The notes: generated from the letters alone by a model not told the origin. DNA of 64,000 nt from Erinaceus europaeus (GCF_950295315.1 NC_080162.1:69934962-69998961); one strand, 5' to 3'; shown: positions 24,076-36,039, counted from the first letter of the stretch. Translations and numbers: made by a program.

Positions 24076-24724
24076 AACCCACCTTATCTGTTTAGTTCTT
24101 AGCATGCCCTCCATAGCCTTCCTGCCTCAAGTATTTCTAAACGGTCACTACACCTATGTTTCAATGTTCACTCTTGTTTTTCTGCAGAAAAAGGCAAAAT
24201 GCAACTTAAGTATATGTCCAGCCACCTCTGGACACCTGCATGGAACCTGCCCCTGTCCCTTCTGGCAGGCAGAGCCCATTCCTCCTCAGGGTGGTCAGCA
24301 CTGCTCTGGCAGAAGCCTGAGCACCCACATTTCCTGCACAACCCTCCTCCCAGTGAGCTCAGTTCATCTTTCTCTAAAGGAAGTCCCAAGGGTGAATGAA
24401 GCAAACATTCACTGCTATCTGGAATAGCAGCTATGCCCCCTGTCATCCGCCCATACCCCTTGGTAGGAGAAATCTTAAATAGGAATAATATAACAGAAAT
24501 CATAGATAAGTTGAATTAATAAATTAAAGCACATAGGTCTTGAGAAATAAAATAATTTTCATAGGCAAGGGTTTAAAAGCAAAAATTCTAACCAGCTGAC
24601 CCTAAAGGACATTTTATTATAGCACCAAAGCATAAACATGCAACCCCAGTGATGCCCATATCTCACAAGTGTTCCCTGGCTTGGGAGCATCTCAAGAAGT
24701 GAGAGTAAAGAAATCCCAGTCTTA

Positions 24725-24965
24725 GCGCAGCAGGTTAAGTTCATGTGGCGTGAAGTGCAAGGACCAGCTTAAGGATCCCGATTGGAGGTCCCGGGGCTCC
24801 CCACCTGCAGGGGAGTCGCTTCACAAGTGGTGAAGCAGGTCTGTAGGTGATGTCTTTCTCTCCCCCTCTCTATCTTGCCCTCCTCTCTCCATTTCTCCCT
24901 GTCCTATCTAACAACAACGACACCAATAAAAACAACAATAATAACTACAACAACAATAAAAAAAT
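24725..24965 (+). mobile_element. Family A SINE with TSD, PRND intron
   Basis: cgcagcaggttaagttcatg head, acaacaataaaaaaata tail; aatcccagtct on both sides. About 70 bp from the proposed PRND exon 1 donor. Confidence 0.85.
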
Positions 24966-25033
24966 AATCCCAGTCTGGTTAGAAATGGGCAGCTCTGACC
25001 ACAGACATGGACCCCAGGCACAAACTCACTTAC

Positions 25034-25110
25034 CTGGGGCTCTCTCTTGGAAGCCTGCCTCTATAGAGCCTGGAGCTACACAGTTCTCCAGTGCACCCTC
25101 CTGCTGTGGC
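25034..25110 (-). other. PRND: Candidate non-coding exon 1 of PRND
   Basis: The minus strand ends in gagagccccag|gtaagtgag at 25034/25033, a perfect 5' splice site. It lies about 3.07 kb upstream of the PRND acceptor, a spacing comparable to the PRND intron in other mammals. The stretch is free of repeats and is preceded by two inverted CCAAT motifs (25185-25189 and 25141-25145). The 5' end is a guess based on CCAAT-to-start distances. It could instead be an alternative exon. Confidence 0.45.
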
Positions 25111-25140
25111 TGAGTAAGAGCAGCAGGGGGAGGTGGCATT

Positions 25141-25189
25141 CCAATTGCTCTCCAAATAGGGCAGTGGTTCCCTCCAGAGAAGGACCAAT
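25141..25189 (-). promoter_or_regulatory. PRND: Candidate PRND promoter, inverted CCAAT boxes
   Basis: The plus strand has ccaat at 25141-25145 and 25185-25189, so the minus strand carries two ATTGG (NF-Y-type) boxes about 45 bp apart, 35-80 bp upstream of the proposed start. No CpG island and no clear TATA box are seen. Confidence 0.35.
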
Positions 25190-26341
25190 CAGGAGTGCCC
25201 GACAGTCCTGTGCCTTGAGAAGTGTGCATCCTCTAGTCATTCTCTGCTAACAAAAACCATGTGGTTCTGAGATAGTTTAGAAAGACTTGAGAGATACCTA
25301 CAACCAAATTAATTACTTTAAAAAAAAAAGCACTCACTTCCCTCTTATGGGTCTATCATCAGGGGTTAGAAAGAATCCAAGGGAAGAACAAAATGAAGAG
25401 GAGAGGGTCAGGGCTGGAAAGTCCCAGGGACAGGGGTTTCTGTCTCCTCACCCCTCTTACTAAGGAAGTAACAAGGCTTTAGAAGCCAGGAACTGGGGCT
25501 GAAAATAAAATAGAGACATTCTTATCCTATCAATACTAGAGCTGAATAGGTGGATGTATCTGTCCACAGTTAGGTTAGGGCTATTTTAAAGACTAGTGTC
25601 TTTTATAATTGAAAAGACAAGCACTGGAAGGGAAATACTTTCCTATCAATACCTTCACCAGAAGATGGTATGTTGGATACACACTTCTATTGGGTAAGTG
25701 ATTAAGCAGGGTTGATGTTGGGTAAAAGGACTAAGGACAGGACTTCCCAGTCCTTGGAGCTGCCATGTGGGAATGCTGGAACCAATTAGCTAGTCCAAAG
25801 GCCACTCAAATGGAGATCTTTGGAGACCAGTGAAACCAGGACAGATAGAGATGAGTCCAACATTGTTCAGAGGTGATGGGGCTGAGATTGGGCAAGCACT
25901 CACCACAGGATACCCAGCGTAGCTGGAAGAAGAGCTAATGAACCAAGCATTTGGGGATGGGGGGGGATACATGTGATGTTCCATTGGTGATGTTCTGTTT
26001 ACAGGAGTCTCTGTTATGATCTTTAACTCAATGAAAAATCAAAACTGGATTCTAGAGGTGAGCATGGTGTGACATTTGCCTGTGACAAGGATGTGGTCTT
26101 TATCCTCATTTTGACCCCATCCATCAGATGCTTTTTAGGGAACTAAACCAAGCAATTGTTTCTGGATTGGTCAGCAGATGGCGCCAAATGAATCCACAAA
26201 GACCCACAAGATGGGACGCATTCTACAACCCGTCCCCTGCAGGGTTTCTGTGCTCTGGGTAGAGTGGAGGCCCCCACCATAGCCTTTCTTTCTGTACCTT
26301 TACAGCAAAAACTCACTTTAATTTTGTCTTTCTAATGTGTA
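25190..26341. other. Unique sequence upstream of candidate PRND exon 1
   Basis: No repeats seen. May hold further PRND regulatory sequence; no CpG island. Confidence 0.35.
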
Positions 26342-26403
26342 TCTATTATCTATCTATCATCCATCTATCTATCTATCTATCTATCTACCTATCTATCTAT
26401 CTT
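26342..26403. repeat. (CTAT)n microsatellite
   Basis: About 14 CTAT units with CATC and ACCT variants. Confidence 0.97.
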
Positions 26404-26640
26404 TTGTGGAGCCAGGGTCTCACATACAGTATATCACCACACTTAGGCAGCTTTTCAGGAGTGGGAAGTGGGCAGCACATGACGACAGCAGTGAAACTTG
26501 CCCAGTGATGTGAAACTCCCATTTGGTTCTGGGACTCAAATCTGGGTTAGGTATTTGGGCAAAACAGTACCCTACCTAGTGAACTGTTTCTCATACCCCT
26601 CCGTTTCTTTCGAAAATTGCAGACTTTCAGTCATGTGAAA

Positions 26641-26642
<2 letters not shown>

Positions 26643-26690
<48 letters not shown>

Positions 26691-26725
26691 GCGCGTGCAC
26701 GCACGCACACACGCACACACACACT
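26643..26725. repeat. (CA)n / (CG)-containing alternating purine-pyrimidine tract
   Basis: A CA run passing into cacgcacgcgcgtgcacgca and back. Strict purine-pyrimidine alternation over about 80 bp. Confidence 0.97.
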
Positions 26726-27552
26726 TCCTATAAACTGGAAAATGTAGAGTGAAAAATACACTATTGTATTGTGCAGTGACAAGAGTCCATCTGATTTTGT
26801 TCACTGTATAGATGTTCAGGTCACAGTCAGGGTTAGGATGTTTAAACTGGAAGATTCCCAGAATCCTCTGCTATAGCTCCTTCACTCTGTGAGGTCATAG
26901 GGCTCCGAAAGGCCCAACATCACTTCAAGAGGTGGCCAGCACTGCCCCTGTGGGCCCATCACTGATCCTGAACTCCAGGTACTATGCAGCCTGCCCACCC
27001 CATCCAGTGGCATCACCTCCAGCTCCCTCCAGCCCTCTTCTTTCTATTCCCTCTCTGAGCAGGACTCTATTCCCAGAAACAGTGGGAGGATGGTTTGGAG
27101 CTGATAAGGCTGCAGATTCCTCTGGTTAGTGAACAAAAGACTGTTCTCAAAGGCACAGAGGGGAAGGCTGAAAATGCTGGGGAAAATGGGAGGAGCTGTG
27201 GAAGCTGCAAACAAGACCAGAAAAAAAGCTGCAGAGAGTGCAGAACTACTCCAACCCTCTACTTCCTGCCTGTGGAGAGGAACAAACGCCAAGGAACTAA
27301 CCAGAGAACTCTTCAAATGGTCTGAGAGGCTATTGGAATAGAAACACACAGTTGAATGCAGATTAGATTTGAGAAAGCAAAGAAAATGAGAATTATTCCC
27401 CAGGGCTGGGTACCCTGTCAGGCTATCGATTATGACTTATTTCTCTCAAACATATGTGAACAACAGAAAACTGTGTGGCCTTAAAAATCAAGCAGTAGGA
27501 AAAGAGCCTTATAGCAATTTCTAATTTGATTATCGAGTATAGACTTTTGTTT
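26726..27552. other. Unique intergenic sequence
   Basis: Overlapping open frames of 65-101 codons on both strands have no family resemblance. Confidence 0.3.
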
Positions 27553-27703
27553 CTTTTTTATTTTATTTATTTAATTTTATTTATTTACCAGACCACTGCT
27601 CAGCTCTGGCTCAGCTCTGATGGTGCTAGAGATTGATCCTAGAACTTCAGAGCTTCAGGCATGAAAGTCTTTTCCATAACTGTTATGCTGTCTCTCCAGT
27701 CCA
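27553..27703 (-). mobile_element. Family D SINE, minus strand
   Basis: ccactgctcagctctggctc..cttcaggcatgaaagtcttt..taactgttatgctgtctc. Confidence 0.8.
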
Positions 27704-27815
27704 GCACGGGCCTTTTGAGAGCATTGACTATTGAGATTATTGATTATTGAGCAGTGATTGTTGAGTTATAAGATGATAAGTCAAAATGTCCTTGGGATGG
27801 TTCTTTAGTAGTTTC

Positions 27816-28104
27816 TTTTTTTTTAATATTTATTTTATTTTATTTATTCCCTTTTGTTGCCCTTGCTGTTTTTCTTGTTGTGGTTATTATTATTGTTGTC
27901 GTTGTTGGATAGGACAGAGAGAAATGGAGAGAGGAGGGGAAGACAGAGAGGAGGAGAGAAAGATAGACACCTGCAGACCTGCTTCATCGCCTGTGAAGCG
28001 ACTCCCCTGCAGGTGGGGAGCTGGGGCTCGAACCAGGATCCTTATGCCGGTCCTTGTGCTTTGCGCCACCTGCGCTTAACCCGCTGTGCTACAGCCCGAC
28101 TCCC
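27816..28104 (-). mobile_element. Family A SINE with TSD, minus strand
   Basis: Well-preserved copy; tagtagtttctt on both sides. Confidence 0.9.
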
Positions 28105-28224
28105 CTAGTAGTTTCTTAAGATTGTTTGTTACGATATGCTAGGGATTATGTTGTGCCAGAGAGCCAGGAACATAGAGAAGAATAAGGCAACTAAAGACAT
28201 TTGAGGTCTAGTCAATGTCCATGT

Positions 28225-28570
28225 TCAGTGGGGAAGCAATTGCAGAAGCCAGACCCTCAACCTTCTTCATCCCACAATGATCTTGGGTCCATACTCTCAG
28301 AGGGTTAAAGAATAGGAATGCTATCAGGGGAGGGGATGGGATACGGAGGTCTGGTGGTGGGAATTGTGTGAAGTTGTACCCCTCTTATCCTATGGGTTTG
28401 TCAATGTTTCCTTTTTATAAATAAAAAATTAAAATAAAAAAGAATAGGAAAACTATCGGGGGAGGGGATGGGATGCAGAGTTCTGGTGGTGGGAATTGTG
28501 TGGAGTTGTATCCCTCTTATCCTATGGTTTTGTTAATGTCTCCTTTTTTTAAATAAATAAATTTAAAAAA
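28225..28570 (+). mobile_element. Long-type L1 3' end with tandemly doubled tail
   Basis: The first copy ends with an A-rich tail near 28443. About 125 bp of the same 3' end (gaataggaaaactatcgggg onward) then follows directly and ends in its own A-rich tail near 28570. Confidence 0.65.
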
Positions 28571-28954
28571 AGGAATTTGAGGTCTAATGGCAAAGAAGTA
28601 TGCTTTGGGAAATAATACATATTACATAACTGTGTGGTTATACTCAAATTTCCCTTTTTTATAATTCTAATATGCGCACAGAAAGATGAGCATATCCTAA
28701 GTGTATACTATTAAATAGTTTTATTTTGTTCATTTTATTTATTTTAATGAAGGAGAGGTGTAGATAGATAGATAATCTTTTGTGTCTACCTTTCTCAGAT
28801 GACATCTGTGTAGTTCACCCACCCTGAGTGTAGCTCTAGATGCCTCATTCTGTTGAGGGACTCTTCCACAATTCACCCCTCACCCTGTTGTTGGGCATGT
28901 GGGTAGCTCCAGCACAAAGGTGAGACTGTAAACAGGCCTATATATAACTTTTTA

Positions 28955-29224
28955 AAAATATTAGTTAATTCACTTTTGTTGCCCTTGTTTTATTGTTGTA
29001 GTTATTGTTGTTATTGATGTCATTGTTGGATAGGACAGAGAGAAATGGAGAGAGGAGGGGAAGCCAGAGGGGAAGAGAAAGATAGACACCTGCAGACCTG
29101 CTTCACCACCTATGAAGCGACTCCCCTGCAGGTGGAAAGCCAGGGGCTTCAACTGGGATCCTTTCGCTGGTCCTCGCACTTTGCGCTACCTGCACTTAAG
29201 CAGTTGTGCTACCACTCGACTCCC
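28955..29224 (-). mobile_element. Family A SINE with TSD, minus strand
   Basis: cctatatataactttt on both sides (28938-28953 region and 29222 on). Confidence 0.9.
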
Positions 29225-29359
29225 TATATATAACTTTTGGTGGATGTACCATCATTTTCTTTTGGATCTACACTCTAAAGGGTAGATTTACTGGTCACAG
29301 GTATATCTAAATTCAGCTTGGTTTAATTTTAAGTTTTAGGTCTTTTGATAGAGGGCGAG

Positions 29360-29446
29360 ATACAGAAATACATACACATACACATACACATACACATACA
29401 TATACATAGAGAGAGAGAGGCAAAGAGAGAGAAAGAAAGAAACAGA

Positions 29447-29485
<39 letters not shown>
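29360..29485. repeat. (CATA)n and (TG)n microsatellites
   Basis: (acatac)n at 29370-29407, (ga)n-rich 29408-29445, then about 19 TG units at 29447-29485. Confidence 0.97.
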
Positions 29486-29486
<1 letters not shown>

Positions 29487-30502
29487 TACGGTGATGGTGG
29501 TGAGGATTCTCAGGGCATATTGGCGATCCCAAAGACACTCCTCAGGGACCTCACCAAATATTTGTGGAATAGGATGTTTGCAAGTGAGATGATGAGTCAG
29601 TGAAGAGAGCAGGGGTACCAGGGACTTTAAATTGATTAAGAGAAGAAAGGACTGAGAAATGCCAAACTGAAGATCCTAAGGAGAGACCAACTCCATTTTG
29701 ATACCTTATTCAGTCTCTTATCACTTTTTCTCACCTCTATCCCTCTTTCTCTCGTTCTCTCTTGAACAACCAGCCTGATAACTTGCTCTGCAGTTTGTCA
29801 GGGAGGGTGCAAAGGCCTCACCCAAGGTATGATGATCTGGGCCAGGCTGAGGGAGGCTGGCTGAAGTGTCAGAGCAGTCAGTGTCGGCAGTCTTCATTCT
29901 CAGGGGGAAGCCCCAGGGCCACTGCACAGAGAGCAGACAGGAACCAGAGACATAGGGCTAAGTCCCATCTTGCCATTCTCTGTGGGTGATTTCAGGAATC
30001 TGAGATCTGAGTGAGCCCTGTGCACATTTCTATGCTGTGGCTGCCCAATGTGTCTTACACAGTCAATGGTGTGTCTGCTGGTACCTCTGGTGGCAGTTCA
30101 CACTGAATGGCAGTTCACTTGGGCTTTTCAAGCGTTTCTTGGCACTGTTGGAATTATGCAACTCAATACTAGCTCATCTCCTGAAATAGTACAAAGGGTG
30201 GCAAGCCAAGGTCTGAAAGCTACTTTGAATACTGACACTGCTTACTGGCCTGCCAAAAACACTAACCAAGCATTTAATATTTTGAAGAAAACTAGCAGGG
30301 GTCTCACTTCATGGCAAGGTTGGAACTATGACCACCTGTAACCAAGACAAAGAGGTTGCAACACACTATGCAGTTTACACAGTATGAGCAAAAATGGCAG
30401 CCAAGCTGCAGGGCCAACCAAACTGGAAAAGCCTGCAGAGGTTTTGTCTTGGCCCTGAGAGCAAATGACTGATCCAGTTGTAGAAATAAAGTTTCTAGGA
30501 GG
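29486..30502. other. Unique intergenic sequence, 1 kb
   Basis: Nothing recognised. Confidence 0.35.
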
Positions 30503-30665
30503 TGGGGGAGATAGCATAATGGTTATGCAAAACAGACATTCTTGCCAGTGGCTCCCAGATCCCAGGTTCAGCCCCCTGCATCATCTTAAGCCAGAGCTAA
30601 GCAGTGCTCTGGTAAATAAAATAAAATAAAATAAAATAAGACAAGACAAGACAAGAAAAAACAAA
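30503..30665 (+). mobile_element. Family D SINE
   Basis: ggggagatagcataatggtt head, agagctaagcagtgctctgg, tail (aaaat)n then (gacaa)n. Confidence 0.85.
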
Positions 30666-30671
30666 ACAGAA

Positions 30672-30775
30672 TTTCTAGGGACAGGAAGGTGACTCAGCAG
30701 GAGAGCATATGCCTTGCTGGTATGATAACCTGGGTTCAATTCCTAGCACTTCAGAAGAACAAGAAAAAAACAAAT
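30672..30775 (+). mobile_element. tRNA-like SINE, divergent type
   Basis: aggtgactcagcaggagagc, gataacctgggttcaattcc (A and B boxes), A-rich tail. Confidence 0.6.
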
Positions 30776-31010
30776 GGGACATTATAAAAATAATGTAGTG
30801 CTGGAGTTAGTGTATTGTACCAAAGTAAAAGACTCTGGGGTGGGTGGCAGGGGGCAGGGAGGGTTCAGGTCCTGGAATATGATGGCAGAAGACCTATGGG
30901 GGTTGTATTGTTATGTGGAAACCTGGGAAATGTTTTGCATGTACAAACTATTGTATTACTGTCAACTGAAAAACATTAATTCCCCCCAAATAAAGAGATA
31001 AAAAAATAAT
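30775..31010 (+). mobile_element. L1 short-type 3' end fragment
   Basis: gtattgtaccaaagtaaaag, gggggttgtattgttatgtg and aataaagagataaaa; somewhat older variant. Confidence 0.75.
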
Positions 31011-31114
31011 GCTTCATTCTCTCAGATAAGAAAGTATTTTCAAAATAAAAAGCTTTAAAATGTTTTCTTTTTTCCTCCTTCCCTCCCTTTCCTTCCCTCT
31101 ATTCTTCTTTCCAC

Positions 31115-31412
31115 TGCCACCAGGGTTATTACTGGGGCTCAGTGACTACATGACAAATTCACTGCTCCCAGTGTCTATTTTATTTTTTCTTTTCTTTCTC
31201 TCTTTATTTCTTCCTTTCTTTTTTTCTTTTGGATAGAGATAGAAATTGAGATGATATGGAGAAATAAGGAGAGAAAAAGAGGGACACATATACCACTCAG
31301 CACTCATGAAACTTCCCTTCTGCAGGTGGGGACCAGGGACTGAACCAGGGAACCAAGGCCCTTGTGCATATAGTCATGTGTGTACTCTACTGGATGCACC
31401 ACTGCCTAGCTT
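31115..31412 (-). mobile_element. SINE (long form), minus strand
   Basis: ccaccagggttattactggg..ctctactggatgcaccactg. Confidence 0.75.
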
Positions 31413-31467
31413 CTAAAATGTTTAATATTAAAAATGGTCTTACTGAACATATAGAAAGTCGTATCTT

Positions 31468-31745
31468 AGGGGGCCGGGAGGTAGCACAGCTGGTTAAGTG
31501 CACATGGCACAAAGTGCAAGGACCAGCGTAAGGATCCCGGTTTGAGCCCCTGGCTCCCCACCTTCAGGGGGATCACTTCACAGGTGGTGAAGCAGGTCTG
31601 CAGGTGTCTGTCTTTCTCTCCCCCTCTGTCTTCCCCTCCTCTCTCCATTTCTCTCTGTCCTATCCAACAACGATGCCATTAACAACAATAATAACTACAA
31701 CAACAATAAAATCACAAGGGCAACAAAAGGGAAAATAAATTTTAA
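31468..31745 (+). mobile_element. Family A SINE with TSD
   Basis: ggtagcacagctggttaagt head; agtc[g/a]tatctt on both sides. Confidence 0.9.
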
Positions 31746-31819
31746 AAAGTCATATCTTCTGAAGTGCAAGATCTAATAATCTTCACAAAATGAATATTAT
31801 GTAAACAACAAAATGTGAA

Positions 31820-32105
31820 CCATCATGTCCTGTCTTCTCCCTCTAGATGGTACCCACTACCCTAACATCTCAGGCCAAGGCTAGTGTCACCCGCTTTTAT
31901 ATTTTACACAAATGGAGCCAGGCAATATTGTGGCTGTCTTCTTTAGCGTGCACTTATGCTGCTGGGACATATCAGTATTGTTGCCCAGAAATGGTTTTCA
32001 TATATAGTATTATACAAACAGGCCACAGTCTCTTTATCTGTTTATCTCTTGAGGGGTACTGGGTCATTCCTAATTTTTGGCTGATGTGATTGATGTTTCC
32101 ATGAA
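31820..32105 (-). mobile_element. Ancient L1-like remnant, minus strand
   Basis: Plus-strand text such as ttttggctgatgtgattg and ggtactgggtcattcctaat resembles the antisense of an old L1 ORF2 / 3' end. Confidence 0.35.
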
Positions 32106-32107
32106 TA

Positions 32108-32262
32108 TTTTTTCCCTTTTTTAAATGAAAAGACACACACAAACACACACATATATGATAGAGAACCAGAATATCTCTCTGGCACATGTGATTCCAGAGA
32201 TCGAATTCAGGACCTCATTCTTGCTAGTGCAGTGCTTTAACCACTGTTCAACCTCCTGGGAG
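32108..32262 (-). mobile_element. Family C SINE, minus strand
   Basis: gcacatgtgattccagagat..tttaaccactgttcaacctc. Confidence 0.7.
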
Positions 32263-32574
32263 CTCTATGAATAGTCATATATGCCTCCCTTATTGAATTT
32301 AAGTTCTCTGTAGGGCAAATCTTCGTGAGTGGAGAGCCTGGACCATTGGTCACATGTCTGCTCAGCTTTAGTGGAAACTGCTCAGTAGTTTCTCAAAAGC
32401 ACTCAACCGGTACAGCCTCAGTTCTAAAGAGAACTTTGAAGTGAATGGGTCGCCCCCTGCATAGTGGCCCCTCTGAGTGGGAGAGTTTTTTCACATTTCA
32501 GAATAAGTATTGATAACAGTTTTGATAAGTTACAGTAGAGCTAATAATCAAGACCCAAGGTTAAAGGGAGAATA

Positions 32575-32828
32575 AATCTTTTTTATTTATTATTATTGAT
32601 GTAGTTATTATTGTTGTTGTTGATGTCATCGTTGTTGGATAGAACAGAGAGAAATGGAGAGAGGAAGGGAAGATGGGGGGGAGAAAGATAGACACCTGCA
32701 GACCTGCTTCACCTCTTGTGAAGCGGCACCCTGCAGAGGGAGACAGGGGCTCAAACTGGGATCCTTACGCAGGTCCTTGCGCTTCGCACCACAGTGCACT
32801 TAACCTGCTGCGCTACCGCTGGACTCCC
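32575..32828 (-). mobile_element. Family A SINE with TSD, minus strand
   Basis: tgatgtcatcgttgttggat..cttaacctgctgcgctaccg; gggagaataaa on both sides. Confidence 0.9.
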
Positions 32829-33239
32829 AGGGAGAATAAACCTAATTCTGTCCCACAAATTGCAGGTGCTCTTGATCTGGAAGGGGGTGGACCATGACAG
32901 AATTGGATGATGTGTGCACATGAACTGGAAAAAAAACAAAAAAAACAGTCATATCTTCATTCCCACCTGTCTCTTCTTGAAGAGAAGAGTTTTGTGGGGG
33001 TTTTGCCTCTGTGAAAAATGCAGGCCATAGCGTGGAGCTTAGTCATGCCTGACAAATGCCATTAGGTGTCTGGGGTCACATTACTGTCATAGCTTTTCAG
33101 GTATTAGAAGGTTTTCTAGGACATAGGATTTTCAGGGAATGTAGTAGGAAGTTCAGGGCAAACCAGAAAGAAATCATTTACCCACCCTAATTTTAGGTAC
33201 AGTAGATCTCAAAACCTCTCTTATACTTATCACTGTGAA

Positions 33240-33600
33240 TATTTATTTACTTTTTATTATTTACTGCCGCCAGAGTTATCACTGGAGCTTGTTGCCTGCA
33301 TGACAAATCCAATGCACCTAGCAACCTTTTTTTCCTCCCCCCTTTCTTTTATTTGATAGGACAGAGAGAAATTGAGAGGGGAGGGAGATGTAGGGAGAGA
33401 GGAAGAGAGACACCTGCAGTCCTGCTTCACCGCTTGTAAGACCTCCTGCCTGCAGTTGGGGACCTGGAGCTTAAACCTGGGTCCCAGCGCATGGTAAGTA
33501 GTGCACCTGACTGAGTGCACATGTTACAATGTGCAAGGATCTGGGTTCAAACCCCTGGCCTCTGTCTGCATGTGTTCAGACATGTGTACCACTGCTTGGC
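33240..33600 (-). mobile_element. Composite of two SINE pieces
   Basis: 33240-33495 is a minus-strand long-form SINE. At 33500-33570 the text turns into a plus-strand family B head (gtgcacctgactgagtgcac..ggttcaaacccctggcc), then back to a minus-strand end (gtaccactgcttggctctg). Probably SINE into SINE, much decayed. Confidence 0.55.
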
Positions 33601-33934
33601 TCTGTCACCAGCTAATTTAAATTTAATGTAAAGTTTTTTGATAGATATTTTTTAATTTTATGGATTTATTTTATAACTCAGAATTCTATTTTATTAATTT
33701 AAAAGCATTATTCTGAGTGAGGTCCATGACAAAGGAGTCTTTGTCAAGGACAGACATGTCTCTTTGTCTTTAATGTACAATTACAGTTTTACAAGGTATA
33801 AGAAAGGAAAAACAGTTAAGGAGGAGGAGTAGCATAAGGAAAGAAAGAGAGACATTTTAAGGGGGGTCTGTAAGGTACAATCAGGTGCAGGTTGATGGTA
33901 AGTTTAAAGAAAACTTTTAAAATTAGACTTAGGG

Positions 33935-34090
33935 GGGATATTAGAGATAGCTCATCTGGTAGAGCACAAATATTTTGTCCAGGCGAATCCCTGTCATCAC
34001 TTGGGAGCACCGTGTACGTCACCAGTGGAAGTTCCACAAACAGTGAAGCAATGCTGTGGTGTCCTTCTCCCCCCACCCCTCTGAAATTTA
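33935..34090 (+). mobile_element. Diverged tRNA-like SINE
   Basis: agatagctcatctggtagag resembles a SINE head; cagtgaagcaatgctgtggt resembles the body. Old copy. Confidence 0.45.
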
Positions 34091-34334
34091 GAGAAAGAAA
34101 GTCCACCAGTGTGGGCGAATGCCTGTGATTCTCCACAACTGCAGTCTCCATATGGGATTCACGTAAATAAATAACTACCCAAAGACTAATGTCTGGAACT
34201 TTGGGGGCCCAACATGGCTTACATGTTTGCTATCCTTTAGGAAGATGGCAAACAGTGTAACACTGACCACTGGGCCTCTTGTCTTTTATGAGTCTTTTAC
34301 AAGATACATCAAACGAATTTTAAAAATTTTAAAT

Positions 34335-34870
34335 AGGATATATCCTAAGGAACCCAACACATCCATCCAAAAAGATCTGTGTACACATATGTTCTTGGCA
34401 GCACAATTTGTAATACCCAAAACCTGGAAGCAACCCAGGTGTCCAACAACAGATGAGTGGCTGAGCAAGTTGTGGTATATAAACACAATGGAATACTATG
34501 GAGCTGTAAAAAATGGTGACTTCACTGTTTTCAGCCGATCTTGGATGGACCTTGAAAAAATCATGTTGAGTGAAATAAGTCAGAAACAGAAGGATGAATA
34601 TGGGATGATCTCACTCTCAGGCAGAAGTTGAAAAACAAGATTAGAAAAGAAAACACAAGTAGAACCTGAAATGGAATTGGCATATCACACCAAAGTAAAA
34701 GACTCTGGGTTGGGTGGGTGGGTGGGGAGAATACAGGTCCATGAAAGATGATGAATGACATAGTGGGTGTTGTATTGTTAAATGGGAATCTGGGGAATGT
34801 TATGCATGTACAAACTATTGTATTTACTGTTGAATGTAAAACATTAATTCCCCAATAAAGAAATAAATTA
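34335..34870 (+). mobile_element. L1 3' fragment (ORF2 C-terminus and short-type 3' UTR)
   Basis: ORF2 C-terminal coding sequence (FLAAQFVIPKTWKQP, YGAVKNGDFTVFS, DEYGMISLSGRS) is followed by the short 3' UTR ending attaattccccaataaag and an A-rich tail. Close to the copy at 37925-38428, so both are fairly young. Confidence 0.85.
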
Positions 34871-34879
34871 TATAAAATT

Positions 34880-35030
34880 TTTTTAAAAGAATTTATTTAT
34901 TTATTCATGAGAAAGATAGGAGAGAGAGAGAACCGGACATCACTCTGGTACATGTGCTGCCGGGGGTTGAACTCAAGGCCTCATGCTTGAGAGTCCAGTG
35001 TTTTATCCACTATACCACCTCCCAGACCAC
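34880..35030 (-). mobile_element. Family C SINE, minus strand
   Basis: ggtacatgtgctgccggggg..gaactcaaggcctcatgctt..ccactataccacctcccaga. Confidence 0.85.
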
Positions 35031-35035
35031 AAGAA

Positions 35036-35258
35036 TTAAAAGTTTTCTTTACTATTTTATTAGTTGAATAGAGAGAGAAAAATCCAGAGGGCATGAAAGA
35101 TAAGGAGAGAGGAAGAGTGAGACACCTGCAGCCCTGCTTCACCATTTGTGAAGCTTTCCCCCTGCAGATGGGGACAAGGGGTTTGAACCTGGATCCTTGC
35201 ACATCGTAACATGAGCACTCAGCCAGGTGCATGCACCACTTCTTGCTCCCCATCAAAG
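35036..35258 (-). mobile_element. Family B SINE, minus strand
   Basis: tattagttgaatagagagag..tcagccaggtgcatgcacca. Confidence 0.85.
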
Positions 35259-36023
35259 GGATTTTAAAACAGCATAAATTAGCAAGAAGTACAGTGGTTT
35301 CTTTAAGAGAACAAATGGTGTTTAAGGGGAACAGAATGGAATAGGAAAATCTGCATAAGGCAGCTCCTTAGAGCCTATTTAGACTAATACTTTATTTTTA
35401 AGCTCTCACTTAACTAACATGCCAAAGGGAAACTCAGCAGATTTATGACTGTAATGTCAGCATGTCAAGTATCCCCTTCATTCACATCAGGTATTAAACT
35501 AGCTGTGACCTAGAGCTTTGGCCCCATTGACGTCTATCCTTGTTGTCATCCAGCTATGCAGAATAATTAGGCCATGGATTACATAAGCCTATAGCAATTA
35601 CAAATCTGGTAAGTACAAGCCTAGCATGCTGAGATATTTTTCCTGGCCTAATCTTCCCTGGTTCCCCAACACACCAGGAACAGTGGAACAAATCATGCAT
35701 GCATGAGGCCCCACTCCAGGTAGAGAAATAAGATTAGATTGGGGCTGGCAGCTCATTGTGCATGCACCTCAGGTTTAAGTCCTGATGCCACATGGTGTGG
35801 GACTATGTGAAAGCTTGGTAGAGCTTAGGGAAGCTCTCCCCATCCTCGGATGGAGGTCTGGAAAGACACCCCACTTGTTAGCCTCTCTCCTTACAGAGGT
35901 GAGCCAAGAGGAAAAAGTCTCCCAGACTCAGTTTTTCCTTGTTTGTATCCCAAGCTCACAGAAAGCCTACAGGCCTCTCACACTTAGTTCCCCCTGCTGT
36001 CAGCCCAAATGGCTGCCTGCTTT
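35259..36023. other. Unique intergenic sequence left of the L1 insertion
   Basis: Contains a short SINE-head-like piece near 35740-35790; otherwise unrecognised. Confidence 0.3.
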
Positions 36024-36039
36024 AAGATTCACTCACTCA
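36024..36039 (+). repeat. Left 16-bp target-site duplication of the L1
   Basis: aagattcactcactca, repeated exactly at 39016-39031 immediately after the poly(A). Removing the insertion restores tttaagattcactcactca followed by aagttcacac. Confidence 0.9.
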
